The notes: generated from the letters alone by a model not told the origin. A DNA stretch of 42,179 bases from Oscillospiraceae bacterium (GCA_017440545.1 JAFSGZ010000058.1:1-42179); one strand, 5' to 3'; positions 15,184 to 24,283 are shown, counted from the stretch's first letter. Translations and numbers: made by a program.

Positions 15184-16003
15184 AGTCAGTTCCTTTCAGC
15201 GAGATTTCGGGGTTTACCCTAAGGTCGTTTATTCTTATTTCAAAATGAAGATGAGGACCGGTTGAATATCCCGTTGAGCCCATATATCCTATTACCTCGC
15301 CCTTTCTTAAATTCATTCCTTTTTTGACCTTAACAGAATTTAAGTGTCCGTAAAAGGTTTTAAGGTTATCAGAGTGTTTTAATATTATGTAATTTCCGTA
15401 AGCTTCATTTTGACCTACTTCTAAGACCATACCGCTAAATGCGGCAAATACTTGTGTATTTAGCTTGTTTGCAATATCAAGCCCTGTATGAAAGCCCTCT
15501 TTTTTGGTTATGGGATGTATTCTCGGGCCAAATTTAGATGTAATGGCTCCTTCCTTTACAGGTGGCGTGAGCTTTGAGGTTAAGACATAATGGCTTTGGT
15601 TTACTAGTAAAGTATTAGCTGCATCCTCGCCGCCCATATAAACACTTAAATCAGTTTCCTTTTGAGGTATATCACTACTTATCGAACCTGAATTTACATT
15701 GTTATTATCTTTTTCTTTTAAAATAAACTCCGAAAAATTCTTAAAGAAATTTACAATATCATTTTTTGTTATATCAGTTTTTTGTGTTGCTTCCATAAAG
15801 CCTGATTTAATGCTCTCGAATGTTTTAGGAGCTGTAAACTTCACAAGCAAAATTGATATAAGTACAAAAAAGAAAAGCAGTGCATTAATGCTTAAAATTC
15901 TAACAAGCGCCTCCGCCCTTCCCTCTTTTTTATTCATTTCATTTTGAGTGACATCTCGCATTTCAGGCTCTAAAAATTCCTCTTTAAAAACATAATTTTG
16001 CAT
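15170..16003 (-). CDS. spoIVFA: SpoIVFA-like membrane protein with M23 (LytM) peptidase domain
   Basis: The 277-residue protein has a cytoplasmic N-terminus (1-34), one membrane segment (about 35-56), a linker, and a C-terminal LytM domain. All expected M23 residues are present: His172 and Asp176 (FHTGLD), His220 (FYGH), and His251 and His253 (GPHLHFE). In B. subtilis, SpoIVFA regulates SpoIVFB and its LytM domain is degenerate; here the site looks complete, so the protein may also cut peptidoglycan. ATG 16003 follows AAGGAG. It lies 11 nt after ylmC and overlaps spoIVFB. A SpoIIQ-like role is less likely given the neighbour. Confidence 0.8.
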   Translation of the reverse strand: MQNYVFKEEFLEPEMRDVTQNEMNKKEGRAEALVRILSINALLFFFVLISILLVKFTAPKTFESIKSGFMEATQKTDITKNDIVNFFKNFSEFILKEKDNNNVNSGSISSDIPQKETDLSVYMGGEDAANTLLVNQSHYVLTSKLTPPVKEGAITSKFGPRIHPITKKEGFHTGLDIANKLNTQVFAAFSGMVLEVGQNEAYGNYIILKHSDNLKTFYGHLNSVKVKKGMNLRKGEVIGYMGSTGYSTGPHLHFEIRINDLRVNPEISLKGTDFVEL

Positions 16004-16014
16004 TTATTATCTCC

Positions 16015-16299
16015 TTAAAAAATTGATTTCTTTTTTGATTTACGAGGAATATTCTTGCAAACAGATTTTTTGACTAAAATTGCGTCCTCGCCGATAAGCT
16101 CTATATCCTTCCAACAGACATATATATCGTCGCATTTGCCGAAAAGACCAAAGAATTTAAGTCTGCCATAGATTATAATTGCTGTTACACATTGTTTTGC
16201 TATATCTAATTCAACATCGCCTACTCTGCCAAGCAACTCACCGTTTTCAAGACTTATAACATCCTTTTCCATAAGCTCGCACAGCTTGAGTGTTGCCAT
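16015..16299 (-). CDS. YlmC/YmxH-family sporulation PRC-barrel protein
   Basis: The 94-residue protein shows the family pattern LCELMEKDVISLENGELLGRVGDVELD, then WKDIELIGEDAILVK, a PRC-barrel-like fold. YlmC/YmxH proteins are small, sporulation-associated and of unknown mechanism. ATG 16299 follows GGCAGGTG. It heads the unit ylmC-spoIVFA-spoIVFB, which agrees with a mother-cell sporulation operon. Confidence 0.85.
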   Translation of the reverse strand: MATLKLCELMEKDVISLENGELLGRVGDVELDIAKQCVTAIIIYGRLKFFGLFGKCDDIYVCWKDIELIGEDAILVKKSVCKNIPRKSKKKSIF

Positions 16300-16319
16300 A
16301 TTGCACCTGCCTTTATATG

Positions 16320-16348
16320 TTGATTTTTGTATTTTTATGTGATAAACT
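16320..16348 (+). promoter_or_regulatory. Predicted promoter of the ECF-S-like membrane protein gene
   Basis: TTGATT (16320-16325) and TAAACT (16343-16348) are separated by 17 nt, with TG at the extended -10 position. Confidence 0.55.
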
Positions 16349-16360
16349 TATTACATATTT
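16332..16360 (-). promoter_or_regulatory. Possible sigma-E-type promoter for ylmC-spoIVFA-spoIVFB
   Basis: On the minus strand AAATATG (16360-16354) and CATAAAAA (16339-16332) are 14 nt apart. They partly match the mother-cell sigma-E elements (KMATATT, 14-15 nt, CATACAHT). No good sigma-A promoter is seen here, and the site overlaps the divergent promoter of the ECF-S-like gene. Confidence 0.35.
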
Positions 16361-16377
16361 TTATAGAGGTGTGATTT

Positions 16378-16914
16378 ATGAGTTCACCTACTCAAAACAA
16401 ATCAAAAATTTCGCTTTTTGAGCTTGTGCTTTTTTCAATGTTTGGCGCACTTATGTTTGTCTCAAAAATTATAATGCAGTCACTTCCTAATGTTCATTTG
16501 CTTGGAATGTTTATTATGGTATTAACCTTAGTATTTAGATTTAAAGCAATTATTCCTATATACATTTATGTATTTTTAGATGGACTTTTTGCGGGTTTTG
16601 CGCCTTGGTGGATTCCCTATCTTTACATTTGGGATATTCTTTTTTTGATGACCTTGGTGCTTCCTAAAAATATGTCTAAAGAGATTTCTATGATAGTATA
16701 TCCTATTATATGCGCGCTATATGGACTTTTATTCGGCACATTTTACGCCCCTTCACAAGCTATATTATTTAATTTAGATTTTAAAGGAACTATTGCATGG
16801 ATAATTGCAGGTCTTCGTTATGATATGATACACGCCGTTTCAAACTTTGCTTTTGGTCTTTTGGTTTATCCGATTTCAAGTAGATTGTCTTTATTTTTGA
16901 AAAACAGGACATAA
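16378..16914 (+). CDS. ECF transporter S-component-like integral membrane protein
   Basis: The 178-residue protein has about five to six hydrophobic segments, a short charged N-terminus, and an early ALMFVSKIIMQSLPNVHLLGM stretch. The length, the small polar N-terminus and the pattern of segments resemble substrate-binding (S) components of energy-coupling-factor vitamin transporters. The substrate is not evident, and no ECF ATPases are nearby, so it would use a shared ECF module. ATG 16378 follows GAGGTG. No riboswitch is visible in the 78-nt gap. It is monocistronic and ends at a shared terminator. Confidence 0.65.
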   Translation: MSSPTQNKSKISLFELVLFSMFGALMFVSKIIMQSLPNVHLLGMFIMVLTLVFRFKAIIPIYIYVFLDGLFAGFAPWWIPYLYIWDILFLMTLVLPKNMSKEISMIVYPIICALYGLLFGTFYAPSQAILFNLDFKGTIAWIIAGLRYDMIHAVSNFAFGLLVYPISSRLSLFLKNRT

Positions 16915-16947
16915 AAAATCCGCAGTCTTAAAAAGACTGCGGATTTT
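16915..16947. terminator. Bidirectional terminator between the ECF-S-like gene and rarA
   Basis: A 15-bp perfect stem AAAATCCGCAGTCTT/AAGACTGCGGATTTT with a 3-nt loop serves both converging genes. Confidence 0.94.
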
Positions 16948-16950
16948 AAT

Positions 16951-18216
16951 TTATTTAATCTTTTCCCAATAGCTTTTTGCAGCAAGCTCATTTTTATTCT
17001 CGCCGTATTCATAATAAACTCTATCCTTTATACTATCGGGCAGATACTGCTGATTTATGTAATTGTTTTTAAAATTATGAGGATACTGATATCCTTTGCC
17101 GTGATTTAATTTTTCAGCGCCGCTGTAATGAGAGTCCTTTAAATGAGCAGGAATATCGCCGAAATTACCGTTTTTAACATCATCCATAGCGGCATCTATT
17201 GCACATACGACAGAGTTTGATTTAGGCGCTGTGCAGAGAAGAATTGTAGCCTCAGCAAGCGGAAGCTTTGCTTCGGGAAGTCCTAACTGCATAGCACTGT
17301 CTACACAGCTTTTAACGATACCCACAGCTTGAGGATACGCAAGACCTATATCCTCGCTTGCAATAGCAAGAAGACGACGGCAAGGTGAAATTAAGTCACC
17401 TGCAACGAGCAGTCTTGCAAGATAATGGAGTGCGGCATTTTCATCCGAGCCGCGAACAGACTTATGAAATGCCGAAAGAATATCGTAGTGCTGGTCGCCA
17501 TCTCTATCGTATTTCATACTGCTTCTTTGAGAAAGCTCGCGTACAGTTTCAATCTTTATAAATACAGAGCCATCTTTATTTACAGGCGATGCAAGGCTTG
17601 AAAGCTCTACACAATTAAGTGCTTTTCTTACATCTCCGCCGCAGGTTTGAGAAATAAGTTCACATACTCCCTCTTCAAGCTTAATTTTAAGGTTTAATTT
17701 TTCGCTTGCAAGGGTGTATGCACGTTTTACGGCATTTATTACATCAATAGGTTCAACAGGCTTAAATTCAAAAACTGTACTACGGCTTAAAAGCGCATTG
17801 TAGACATAAAAATAGGGGTTTTCTGTTGTGGATGCAATAACGGTTATTTTGCCATTTTCCATATACTCCAAAAGGGATTGCTGTTGTTTTTTATTCAGAT
17901 ATTGAATTTCATCTAAATATAATAACACTCCTGTTTGGCTGTCAAACCCATCAAGGCTTGAGATAATATCCTTAATATCCGAAACCGACGCAGAGGTACC
18001 GTTTAATTTATAAAGACGTTTATTGGTTTCACTTGCAATTATAGATGCAACTGTGGTTTTACCAACTCCGCTCGGGCCATAAAAAATCATATTCGGGATA
18101 TTTTTTGATTCAATTATTGTTCTGAGTGCTCTACCCTTATCTATAAGATGATGCTGACCGACGACATCATCAAGGCTTTTGGGCCTTAAAAAATCGGCAA
18201 GCGGAGAATTATTCAT
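16951..18216 (-). CDS. rarA: Replication-associated recombination protein A (RarA/MgsA), AAA+ ATPase
   Basis: The family processes stalled replication forks. ATG 18216 (MNNSPLADFL) lies 10 nt after AAAGGA. The GTG at 18225 is in frame but too close to that site. The product is 421 residues, with Walker A GPSGVGKTT (about 47-55), Walker B LLYLDEIQ, a sensor-1-like STTENP and an SRSTVFEFKP Arg region. The C-terminal half contains the tetramerisation part with VVCAIDAAMDDV and YPHNFKNNYINQQYLPD. It starts 23 nt after the glyA stop and is probably cotranscribed with glyA. Confidence 0.94.
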   Translation of the reverse strand: MNNSPLADFLRPKSLDDVVGQHHLIDKGRALRTIIESKNIPNMIFYGPSGVGKTTVASIIASETNKRLYKLNGTSASVSDIKDIISSLDGFDSQTGVLLYLDEIQYLNKKQQQSLLEYMENGKITVIASTTENPYFYVYNALLSRSTVFEFKPVEPIDVINAVKRAYTLASEKLNLKIKLEEGVCELISQTCGGDVRKALNCVELSSLASPVNKDGSVFIKIETVRELSQRSSMKYDRDGDQHYDILSAFHKSVRGSDENAALHYLARLLVAGDLISPCRRLLAIASEDIGLAYPQAVGIVKSCVDSAMQLGLPEAKLPLAEATILLCTAPKSNSVVCAIDAAMDDVKNGNFGDIPAHLKDSHYSGAEKLNHGKGYQYPHNFKNNYINQQYLPDSIKDRVYYEYGENKNELAAKSYWEKIK

Positions 18217-18239
18217 CGGTTTCACATCCTTTCATTAAA

Positions 18240-19493
18240 TTATTCGTACAAGGGATATTTTAAAGTGAGCTTTGTTATTGTATCTCTTATCTCATCTTTC
18301 TTATTTTCAAAATCGGTGCAGGCTAAATAGATGGCGTCTGCAATTATCTGCATATCTTCTTCATTCATTCCTCTGCTTGTTACTGCGGGAGTTCCTATTC
18401 TTATTCCGCTTGTTACAAAGGGAGTTTGAGGGTCATTAGGAATAGCATTTTTATTAACTGTGATATAAACCTCATCAAGTCTTTTCTCAAGCTCTTTACC
18501 TGTTATATTCATTTTTCTTAAATCAACAAGCATAAGGTGGTTATCTGTACCGCCCGAAACTAAATCAAAGCCTTTATTAAGGAGAGCATTTGCAAGAGCC
18601 TTTGCATTATTAACAACCTTTTGTTGATACTCTTTAAACTCAGGCTTTAAAGCTTCACCGAGACAAACTGCCTTTGCGGCAATTATGTGCTCTAAAGGGC
18701 CGCCTTGCGTTCCGGGGAAAACCGCCTTATTGATTTTTAAAGCAAGTTCTTCTTTACATAAAATCATACCGCCGCGTGGACCTCTTAAGGTTTTATGGGT
18801 GGTAGTGGTGACAACATCAGCATAAGGCACGGGACTCTCGTGAAGTCCTGCAGCAACAAGGCCTGCAATATGCGCCATATCAACCATAAAATAGGCTCCA
18901 ACCTCTTTTGCAATTTCAGAAATTCTCTTAAAGTCAATAGCTCTTGGGTATGCACTTGCACCTGCTACAATGAGCTTGGGCTTGCACTCGCGTGCTGTTT
19001 CAAGAAGCTTATCGTAATCAATTTTATTATCGTCATCAGAAACGCCGTATGACACAAAGTTATAATATTTGCCCGACATATTAACGGGAGAACCGTGAGT
19101 TAAATGCCCGCCGTGCGCAAGGTTCATACCAAGCACTGTATCGCCTGTTTCGAGAAGTGCAAAGTAAACTGCTAAATTAGCCTGTGCACCCGAATGAGGC
19201 TGAACATTTGCGTGTTCGGCACCGAAAAGTTTTTTAGCACGGCTTATTGCTAAATCCTCAACAACATCAACGCATTGACAGCCGCCGTAATATCTTTTGC
19301 CGCTATATCCCTCAGCATATTTATTTGTTAAAACGCTTCCCATAGCCGCCATAACTTCGGGGGAAACTATATTTTCAGAAGCGATTAATTCTATATTTCT
19401 TCTTTGTCTTAAAAGCTCGCTATTCATAGCCTCTGCGAGTTCGGGGTCTTTTTTTGATACAAATCCTATTGTATCGAGCATATTACTATACAT
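18240..19493 (-). CDS. glyA: Serine hydroxymethyltransferase
   Basis: This PLP enzyme interconverts serine and glycine and makes 5,10-methylene-tetrahydrofolate. The 417-residue length is standard. The N-terminal [11 protein letters not shown] and the PLP site [15 protein letters not shown] (Lys234) are intact, as are GRYYGG-like GKRYYGGCQ and [12 protein letters not shown] 19493 follows GGAGGAAA. It has a strong promoter, and rarA follows it 23 nt downstream. No glycine riboswitch is visible in the short leader. Confidence 0.97.
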   Translation of the reverse strand: MYSNMLDTIGFVSKKDPELAEAMNSELLRQRRNIELIASENIVSPEVMAAMGSVLTNKYAEGYSGKRYYGGCQCVDVVEDLAISRAKKLFGAEHANVQPHSGAQANLAVYFALLETGDTVLGMNLAHGGHLTHGSPVNMSGKYYNFVSYGVSDDDNKIDYDKLLETARECKPKLIVAGASAYPRAIDFKRISEIAKEVGAYFMVDMAHIAGLVAAGLHESPVPYADVVTTTTHKTLRGPRGGMILCKEELALKINKAVFPGTQGGPLEHIIAAKAVCLGEALKPEFKEYQQKVVNNAKALANALLNKGFDLVSGGTDNHLMLVDLRKMNITGKELEKRLDEVYITVNKNAIPNDPQTPFVTSGIRIGTPAVTSRGMNEEDMQIIADAIYLACTDFENKKDEIRDTITKLTLKYPLYE

Positions 19494-19521
19494 TTTATTT
19501 CCTCCAAATCTTAATAAATAT

Positions 19522-19550
19522 ATTATACCTTTATTTTACTTTTACTGCAA
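19522..19550 (-). promoter_or_regulatory. Predicted promoter of glyA-rarA
   Basis: TTGCAG (19550-19545) and a perfect TATAAT (19527-19522) are separated by 17 nt on the minus strand. Confidence 0.82.
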
Positions 19551-19568
19551 GCAATTTATAAAAAACAC

Positions 19569-19597
19569 TTTAATATTTTTTTATTACGTGTTAAAAT
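19569..19597 (+). promoter_or_regulatory. Possible promoter of nth
   Basis: TAAAAT (19592-19597) carries an extended TG. The -35 TTTAAT 17 nt upstream is weak. Confidence 0.4.
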
Positions 19598-19626
19598 AAA
19601 TATAAGTTAATAATAAGGAGAATAAT

Positions 19627-20283
19627 ATGAACAAGAAACAGCGTGCCGAGCTATCGATTAAAGCATTAAAAGAACTTTATCCCGATGCGGCGTGTTCACT
19701 TACATACAAAAAGCCATACGAGCTTTTAATGGCAACAAGGCTGTCGGCGCAGTGCACTGACAAAAGGGTTAACATAGTTACAGATGTTCTATTTAGTCGC
19801 TTTACCTCTTTAGAGCAAATTGCCGCTGCTGACATTTCAGAAATTGAGGAAATTATAAAATCCTGCGGGCTTTACAAAACAAAAGCTCGTGACCTTAAAA
19901 ACATGGCAAATGAGCTTATAGAGCGATATAACGGAGTTGTTCCCGACACTATTGAAGAGCTTATTACCCTTTCAGGAATTGGCAGAAAAACAGCAAATTT
20001 AATTGTTGGTGATGTTTATCACAAACCTTCTGTTGTTGTCGATACACACTGCATAAGAATTGCTAATCGCATAGGTCTAACAAAGGAAAAAGACCCTACA
20101 AAAATAGAATTAGAACTTAAAAAGCTTTTGCCACCCGAAGAATCGGGAGATTTTTGTCACAGAATTGTGCATCACGGCAGAGCGCTTTGCACAGCAAGAA
20201 ATCCAAAATGTAGTGAGTGTATATTAAATGAATTTTGCAAAGAGGGCTCTAAAAGCATAAAAAGGCATAAAAAAATCGTGTAG
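19627..20283 (+). CDS. nth: Endonuclease III (DNA glycosylase/AP lyase)
   Basis: This enzyme removes oxidised pyrimidines in base excision repair. The 218-residue protein has the helix-hairpin-helix LSGIGRKTANLIVG with catalytic Lys121, catalytic Asp139 in VVDTHC, and the [4Fe-4S] ligands Cys188, 195, 198 and 204 (spacing C-x6-C-x2-C-x5-C). ATG 19627 follows AAGGAG. The gene is monocistronic, and its TAG stop lies inside the stem of the shared terminator. Confidence 0.97.
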   Translation: MNKKQRAELSIKALKELYPDAACSLTYKKPYELLMATRLSAQCTDKRVNIVTDVLFSRFTSLEQIAAADISEIEEIIKSCGLYKTKARDLKNMANELIERYNGVVPDTIEELITLSGIGRKTANLIVGDVYHKPSVVVDTHCIRIANRIGLTKEKDPTKIELELKKLLPPEESGDFCHRIVHHGRALCTARNPKCSECILNEFCKEGSKSIKRHKKIV

Positions 20284-20303
20284 CTAATTGCTACACGATT
20301 TTT
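20271..20303. terminator. Bidirectional terminator shared by nth and the ispH-S1 operon
   Basis: A 14-bp perfect stem AAAAATCGTGTAGC/GCTACACGATTTTT with a 5-nt loop. The nth stop codon is inside the left/loop part. It ends the long minus-strand run from 32694. Confidence 0.94.
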
Positions 20304-20310
20304 AATTTTA

Positions 20311-22368
20311 TTATTCAGCGTCTTCAGTAGCTTGTGTTTCAGCATTGTATGCTTCAACAATTTCAGCCTGCTCAGCTGCCTCTGTTTCCTCTAAAAGAGC
20401 TCTGATAGAGAGGCTTACTCTCTTGCCATCAAAGTCAATTTCGGTGATTTTAGCTTCAACCTCATCGCCTACAGAAAGAACATCAGAAGGCTTATTAATT
20501 CTCTTATTTGCAATTTGAGAGATATGTACTAAACCGTCAATTCCGTCAACAACATTAACGAATGCGCCAAATGCAGGAAGTGAAACAACCTTAGCTTTGA
20601 TGGTGTCGCCAACGCTATATTTAGCCTTTAAGATTTCCCAGGGGTTGTCCTCTGTTTTCTTATAGCCGAGTGAAATTTTCTTTGTTTCGGGATTAAAGTC
20701 CTTAACATAAACCTCAACGGTGTCGCCAACAGAGAGAACCTCTGCGGGATTCTTAATTCTCTTCCAAGAAATTTCGGAAACGTGAATCATACCATCTACG
20801 CCGCCGATGTCAACAAATGCGCCGTAGTTTGTGAGAGATTTTACAGTTCCCATATACTTTTTGCCTACTTCGATTTCAGCTAAAGCTTTTTCAGCCTTTT
20901 CTTTTCTTTCAGCAGCAATAATTGCCTTTGCAGAACCTACAATGTGTCTTCTGCCTCTCTTGTCCTCTGTTTCTAAAATCTTGAACTTAATCTTCTTCTT
21001 TAAAAGTGTGCTTAAGTCCTCATCCTTAGAAAGACCAGATTGGCTTGCGGGAATAAATACTCTTGTTCCCTTTGCATTTACGAGCATACCGCCATTTACA
21101 ACCTCGAAAACTACGCCCTCAATGGTTGCATCGTTTTCTTTAGCCTTTAAGATTTCCTCAAGGCCCTTGTAAGAGTCAATCTTCTGCTTTGAAAGAAGAA
21201 CATAACCCTCTTGGTCGTTAACCTTGGTTACCTCAAGCTCAACCTCGTCGCCGATTTTCACAGCGTCATTAAGGTTAACAGTTCCGTTTTGTGTAAACTC
21301 GTCTGCGGGTACGAAGCCAGCATGCTTGATACCCAAATCTATCTGCAGTTCAGAGGGATTGATGCCAACAACAATACCCTTAACACGCTGTCCTCTATGT
21401 ACTTTTTTGAAGGTGTCGTCGATTGCTTTTGCAAAATCGAACTCTCCCTCGTTTTCCACCTTGCTGGTGGTTTCGGCCTCGCTTGTTGCTACAGCCTCGT
21501 TTTCATTTTTTTCCAGAATCTCAGTCATGGTATTCTGTACCTCCTTAATTATATACGACGGTGTTGAGGCGCCTGCCGTAACACCGATGTAATCTTGTCC
21601 TAAAATTAGCTCTTTATATATCTCGTCCTTTGATTCAATATGTACTGTTTTGGCGTGTTTTTTACAAACCTCACAGAGCTTATTTGTATTAGAACTGTTA
21701 TTTCCGCCTACGACAATCATTAGACTGCTTTTCTCAGAAAGACTCTCTGCTTCACGCTGTCTTTTGTCGGTAGCACTACATATTGTATCAAAAATTATTG
21801 GATTTGTACATAGTTTTTTTAATTTTTCTTTACATTTATTCCATTCAAAAATGTTAAAAGTGGTTTGTGCAACCAAAATTACATCATCTTTAAAGTGTTT
21901 TTTAGTATTTTTAAATATTTCTTCAAGGCTATCAGCAGTCATAAAAATATAAGCCTCGTTATTGCAGTGCCCGTTTATACCAATTACTTCTGGGTGATTT
22001 TTATCACCTGCTATTAAAACAGTTTTATTATCTTTATGGGCTTCAGCCACTATTTTATGAATTTTTGAAACAAAGGGGCAGGTAGCATCTACATACTTTA
22101 TATTGCTTTTTTCTAAATAATCATAAATTTCTCTACCGACGCCGTGCGACCTTATTACAACAGTATAACCATCGGGAATATCAGATACCCCATCTGCAAT
22201 AACAGTTCCGCGTTGTTTTAAATGTTCAACCAACTGCGGATTATGAATAATCGGACCTAAGGTGCAGACCTTTTCGCCGTTGTCAAGAAGGCTATAAACC
22301 AAATTTACTGCCCTATCAACACCAAAGCAAAAACCTGCAGTTTTTGCAACTTCAATTTTAGTTTTCAT
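20311..22368 (-). CDS. ispH: IspH-S1 fusion: HMBPP reductase plus four S1 RNA-binding domains
   Basis: This 685-residue protein combines two functions. Residues 1 to about 285 are 4-hydroxy-3-methylbut-2-enyl diphosphate reductase, the last step of the non-mevalonate isoprenoid pathway, with [4Fe-4S] ligands Cys14 (GFCFGV), Cys97 (DATCPF) and Cys197 (TICSAT). After an acidic linker, four S1 domains lie at about 325-394, 411-485, 500-570 and 586-658, as in ribosomal protein S1-like proteins. The tail is acidic. This fusion is known in many Clostridia. It overlaps plsC by 11 nt and is the last gene before the terminator at 20271-20303. Confidence 0.94.
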   Translation of the reverse strand: MKTKIEVAKTAGFCFGVDRAVNLVYSLLDNGEKVCTLGPIIHNPQLVEHLKQRGTVIADGVSDIPDGYTVVIRSHGVGREIYDYLEKSNIKYVDATCPFVSKIHKIVAEAHKDNKTVLIAGDKNHPEVIGINGHCNNEAYIFMTADSLEEIFKNTKKHFKDDVILVAQTTFNIFEWNKCKEKLKKLCTNPIIFDTICSATDKRQREAESLSEKSSLMIVVGGNNSSNTNKLCEVCKKHAKTVHIESKDEIYKELILGQDYIGVTAGASTPSYIIKEVQNTMTEILEKNENEAVATSEAETTSKVENEGEFDFAKAIDDTFKKVHRGQRVKGIVVGINPSELQIDLGIKHAGFVPADEFTQNGTVNLNDAVKIGDEVELEVTKVNDQEGYVLLSKQKIDSYKGLEEILKAKENDATIEGVVFEVVNGGMLVNAKGTRVFIPASQSGLSKDEDLSTLLKKKIKFKILETEDKRGRRHIVGSAKAIIAAERKEKAEKALAEIEVGKKYMGTVKSLTNYGAFVDIGGVDGMIHVSEISWKRIKNPAEVLSVGDTVEVYVKDFNPETKKISLGYKKTEDNPWEILKAKYSVGDTIKAKVVSLPAFGAFVNVVDGIDGLVHISQIANKRINKPSDVLSVGDEVEAKITEIDFDGKRVSLSIRALLEETEAAEQAEIVEAYNAETQATEDAE

Positions 22369-23029
22369 TTAAATTTTCCTTTTTGCTTTGCTTTTTTTCG
22401 GGAATTTCAATACGTTCTACAGGATTTTTAATATGCATATTTAGCATTTCTGCTATTCTATCCATAATTATTGCTGTAGCTCGTCTTGTATCGGCAATCT
22501 TAAATTCAGGTCGAATTGCTATTTCCTCATTTTTAATAGGTTTACCAAAGCAAACTGTGATTTTCTTTCTAAAGCTAAGTCCCTTTTCATCATAGCAAAT
22601 TGCAGCAGGAATAACATCGCAGTTACAGGCTGAAGCAATATAGGCTGTTCCCGATTTTGCTCTTAACAGCTTGCCGTTTTTAGAGCGTGTGCCCTCAGGA
22701 AAGATTAAAAGCACATGCTTACGATTTAAAACATTTTCAGCATTTTTTATAGCTGTGGTGTCGCCCTTTCCTCTATCAACAGGAAATGCACCGAATTTTG
22801 TTATTAAAGCAGCAAATATTTTGTTTTTAAAAAGCTCTTTTTTTGCCATAAAGCGAAGCTTTCTTTTTTTCACTCCGAGCGCAATAAACACCGGGTCGAG
22901 CATACTTCTATGGTTTGAGCAAATTATATATCCTCTACCCTGTGTTAAATTTTCTCTACCGACATATTTAATATTAAAAAGAAGATGAACTATCGGCATT
23001 ACTATTGCCTTTGCAATTTTGTAAATCAT
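22358..23029 (-). CDS. plsC: 1-acyl-sn-glycerol-3-phosphate acyltransferase
   Basis: This 223-residue membrane-associated enzyme makes phosphatidic acid. It has the acyltransferase motifs NHRSMLDP (HX4D) and FPEGTRSKNGKL in the expected order, after an N-terminal hydrophobic stretch. ATG 23029 follows AAAGGAG. It sits between a HI0933-type flavoprotein gene and ispH-S1; in many Clostridia cytidylate kinase lies in this interval, but here only 12 nt separate the flavoprotein gene from plsC. The C-terminal tail is basic. Confidence 0.92.
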   Translation of the reverse strand: MIYKIAKAIVMPIVHLLFNIKYVGRENLTQGRGYIICSNHRSMLDPVFIALGVKKRKLRFMAKKELFKNKIFAALITKFGAFPVDRGKGDTTAIKNAENVLNRKHVLLIFPEGTRSKNGKLLRAKSGTAYIASACNCDVIPAAICYDEKGLSFRKKITVCFGKPIKNEEIAIRPEFKIADTRRATAIIMDRIAEMLNMHIKNPVERIEIPEKKQSKKENLNEN

Positions 23030-23041
23030 TTTTTACTCCTT

Positions 23042-24265
23042 TTATGCGTTTAAGCCGGCTGTGTAACCGGTTGAAAATGCTATTTGTAGATTAAATCCGC
23101 CGGTGCAGGCATCTACATCAATGACTTCACCTGCAAAGTAAAGCCCCTTTACAAGCTTTGATTCCATTGTTTTTGGATTAATTTCCTTTGTTGATACTCC
23201 GCCTCTGGTTATTATTGCTGTGTCGAGTGAGGCTGTGCCGATTATATTAAAATCAAGCTCTTTAATCACACTAATCAGCGATTTACGCTGTTCCTTTGTA
23301 ATTTGATTTACCTTTAAATCGGGTGAAATTTCACTTCTGTTAATGATTATAGGAATTAATGTTTTAGGAAGCAATGCACCAAGAGAGTTTGAAAAGTCCT
23401 TATTTAAAACTCCTTCAAAATCACGTCTTATTCGGCTATCAAGCTGACTTTCAGAAAGTGCAGGCTTTAAATCGAGTGATATTTTATATAGGTTTGGCTC
23501 TTTATCAATATAAGCGCTTGCTGACAAAACAATCGGGCCCGACACTCCAAAGTGGGTAAAGAGCATTTCACCCATATCCTCATAGACTACCTTACCGTTT
23601 TGTTTATCAATAAGCTTTATTTTTGTGTTTCTTAGCGACAAGCCCTGCATTTTACTACATTCATCGCCCTCTGTTTTTAAAGCTACAAGCGAAGCTTTTG
23701 GAGAAACTATATTATGTCCGAATTTTTTAGCAAAGACATAACCATCGCCGCTTGAACCTGTTTTTTTATAGGTTATACCGCCCGTTGCAATTATAACAGA
23801 CGAGCTTTCAAAAAGCTTGTCATTTTTTGTTTTAACTTCAAAGAAACTGTTATTTTGTAGTGTTATTTGTGCTACAGCAGCTTTTATAAATTTGACGCCG
23901 AGATTTTTACAGTTTTCAAGTAGGCTATCTCTTATATCCGAAGCTTTATCAGAAACAGGAAAAACTCTGTTTCCCCTCTCTGTTTTAAGCTCAACACCTA
24001 AGTTTTCAAAATAAGATATTGTGTCAGCGCTGGAAAAATTATTTAAAGCGCTATACATAAATTTAGAATTATGGACGATGTTTTTTAAAAGGGTTTCATT
24101 ATCACAGTTGTTTGTAACATTACATCTGCCCTTGCCGGTTATTAATATTTTTCTGCCGACCTCATCGTTTTTTTCAATTATAAGAGTGTTTTTGCCATAT
24201 AAAGCAGCTGTTGCTGCCGCCATTAAGCCTGCGGCGCCACCGCCTACAACTATCACATCGTACAT
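23042..24265 (-). CDS. HI0933/BaiN-family NAD(P)/FAD-dependent oxidoreductase
   Basis: The 407-residue flavoprotein begins with the dinucleotide-binding fingerprint VIVVGGGAAGLMAAATAA and the family motif GRKILITGKGRCNVTNN, and ends with the FAD-contacting GLYFAGEVIDVDACTGGFNLQ. Length and motifs fit the HI0933 family, whose substrate is generally unknown. Calling it an aminoacetone oxidase or a bile-acid enzyme would be unsupported. It lies 18 nt after the RpiR regulator and 12 nt before plsC. Confidence 0.9.
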   Translation of the reverse strand: MYDVIVVGGGAAGLMAAATAALYGKNTLIIEKNDEVGRKILITGKGRCNVTNNCDNETLLKNIVHNSKFMYSALNNFSSADTISYFENLGVELKTERGNRVFPVSDKASDIRDSLLENCKNLGVKFIKAAVAQITLQNNSFFEVKTKNDKLFESSSVIIATGGITYKKTGSSGDGYVFAKKFGHNIVSPKASLVALKTEGDECSKMQGLSLRNTKIKLIDKQNGKVVYEDMGEMLFTHFGVSGPIVLSASAYIDKEPNLYKISLDLKPALSESQLDSRIRRDFEGVLNKDFSNSLGALLPKTLIPIIINRSEISPDLKVNQITKEQRKSLISVIKELDFNIIGTASLDTAIITRGGVSTKEINPKTMESKLVKGLYFAGEVIDVDACTGGFNLQIAFSTGYTAGLNA

Positions 24266-24283
24266 AATTTTATCCTTAAAAAT

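Noticed and set aside
19494-19626. A glycine riboswitch before glyA
   Set aside because: The leader between the predicted promoter and the ATG is only about 20-30 nt and cannot hold a riboswitch.
20172-20360. Short minus-strand ORF over the end of nth
   Set aside because: It crosses the shared terminator stem and is in antisense to a well-supported gene; it is a shadow frame.
21211-21592. Two plus-strand ORFs over 100 codons inside ispH-S1
   Set aside because: They are antisense to conserved IspH/S1 sequence and lack plausible start signals.
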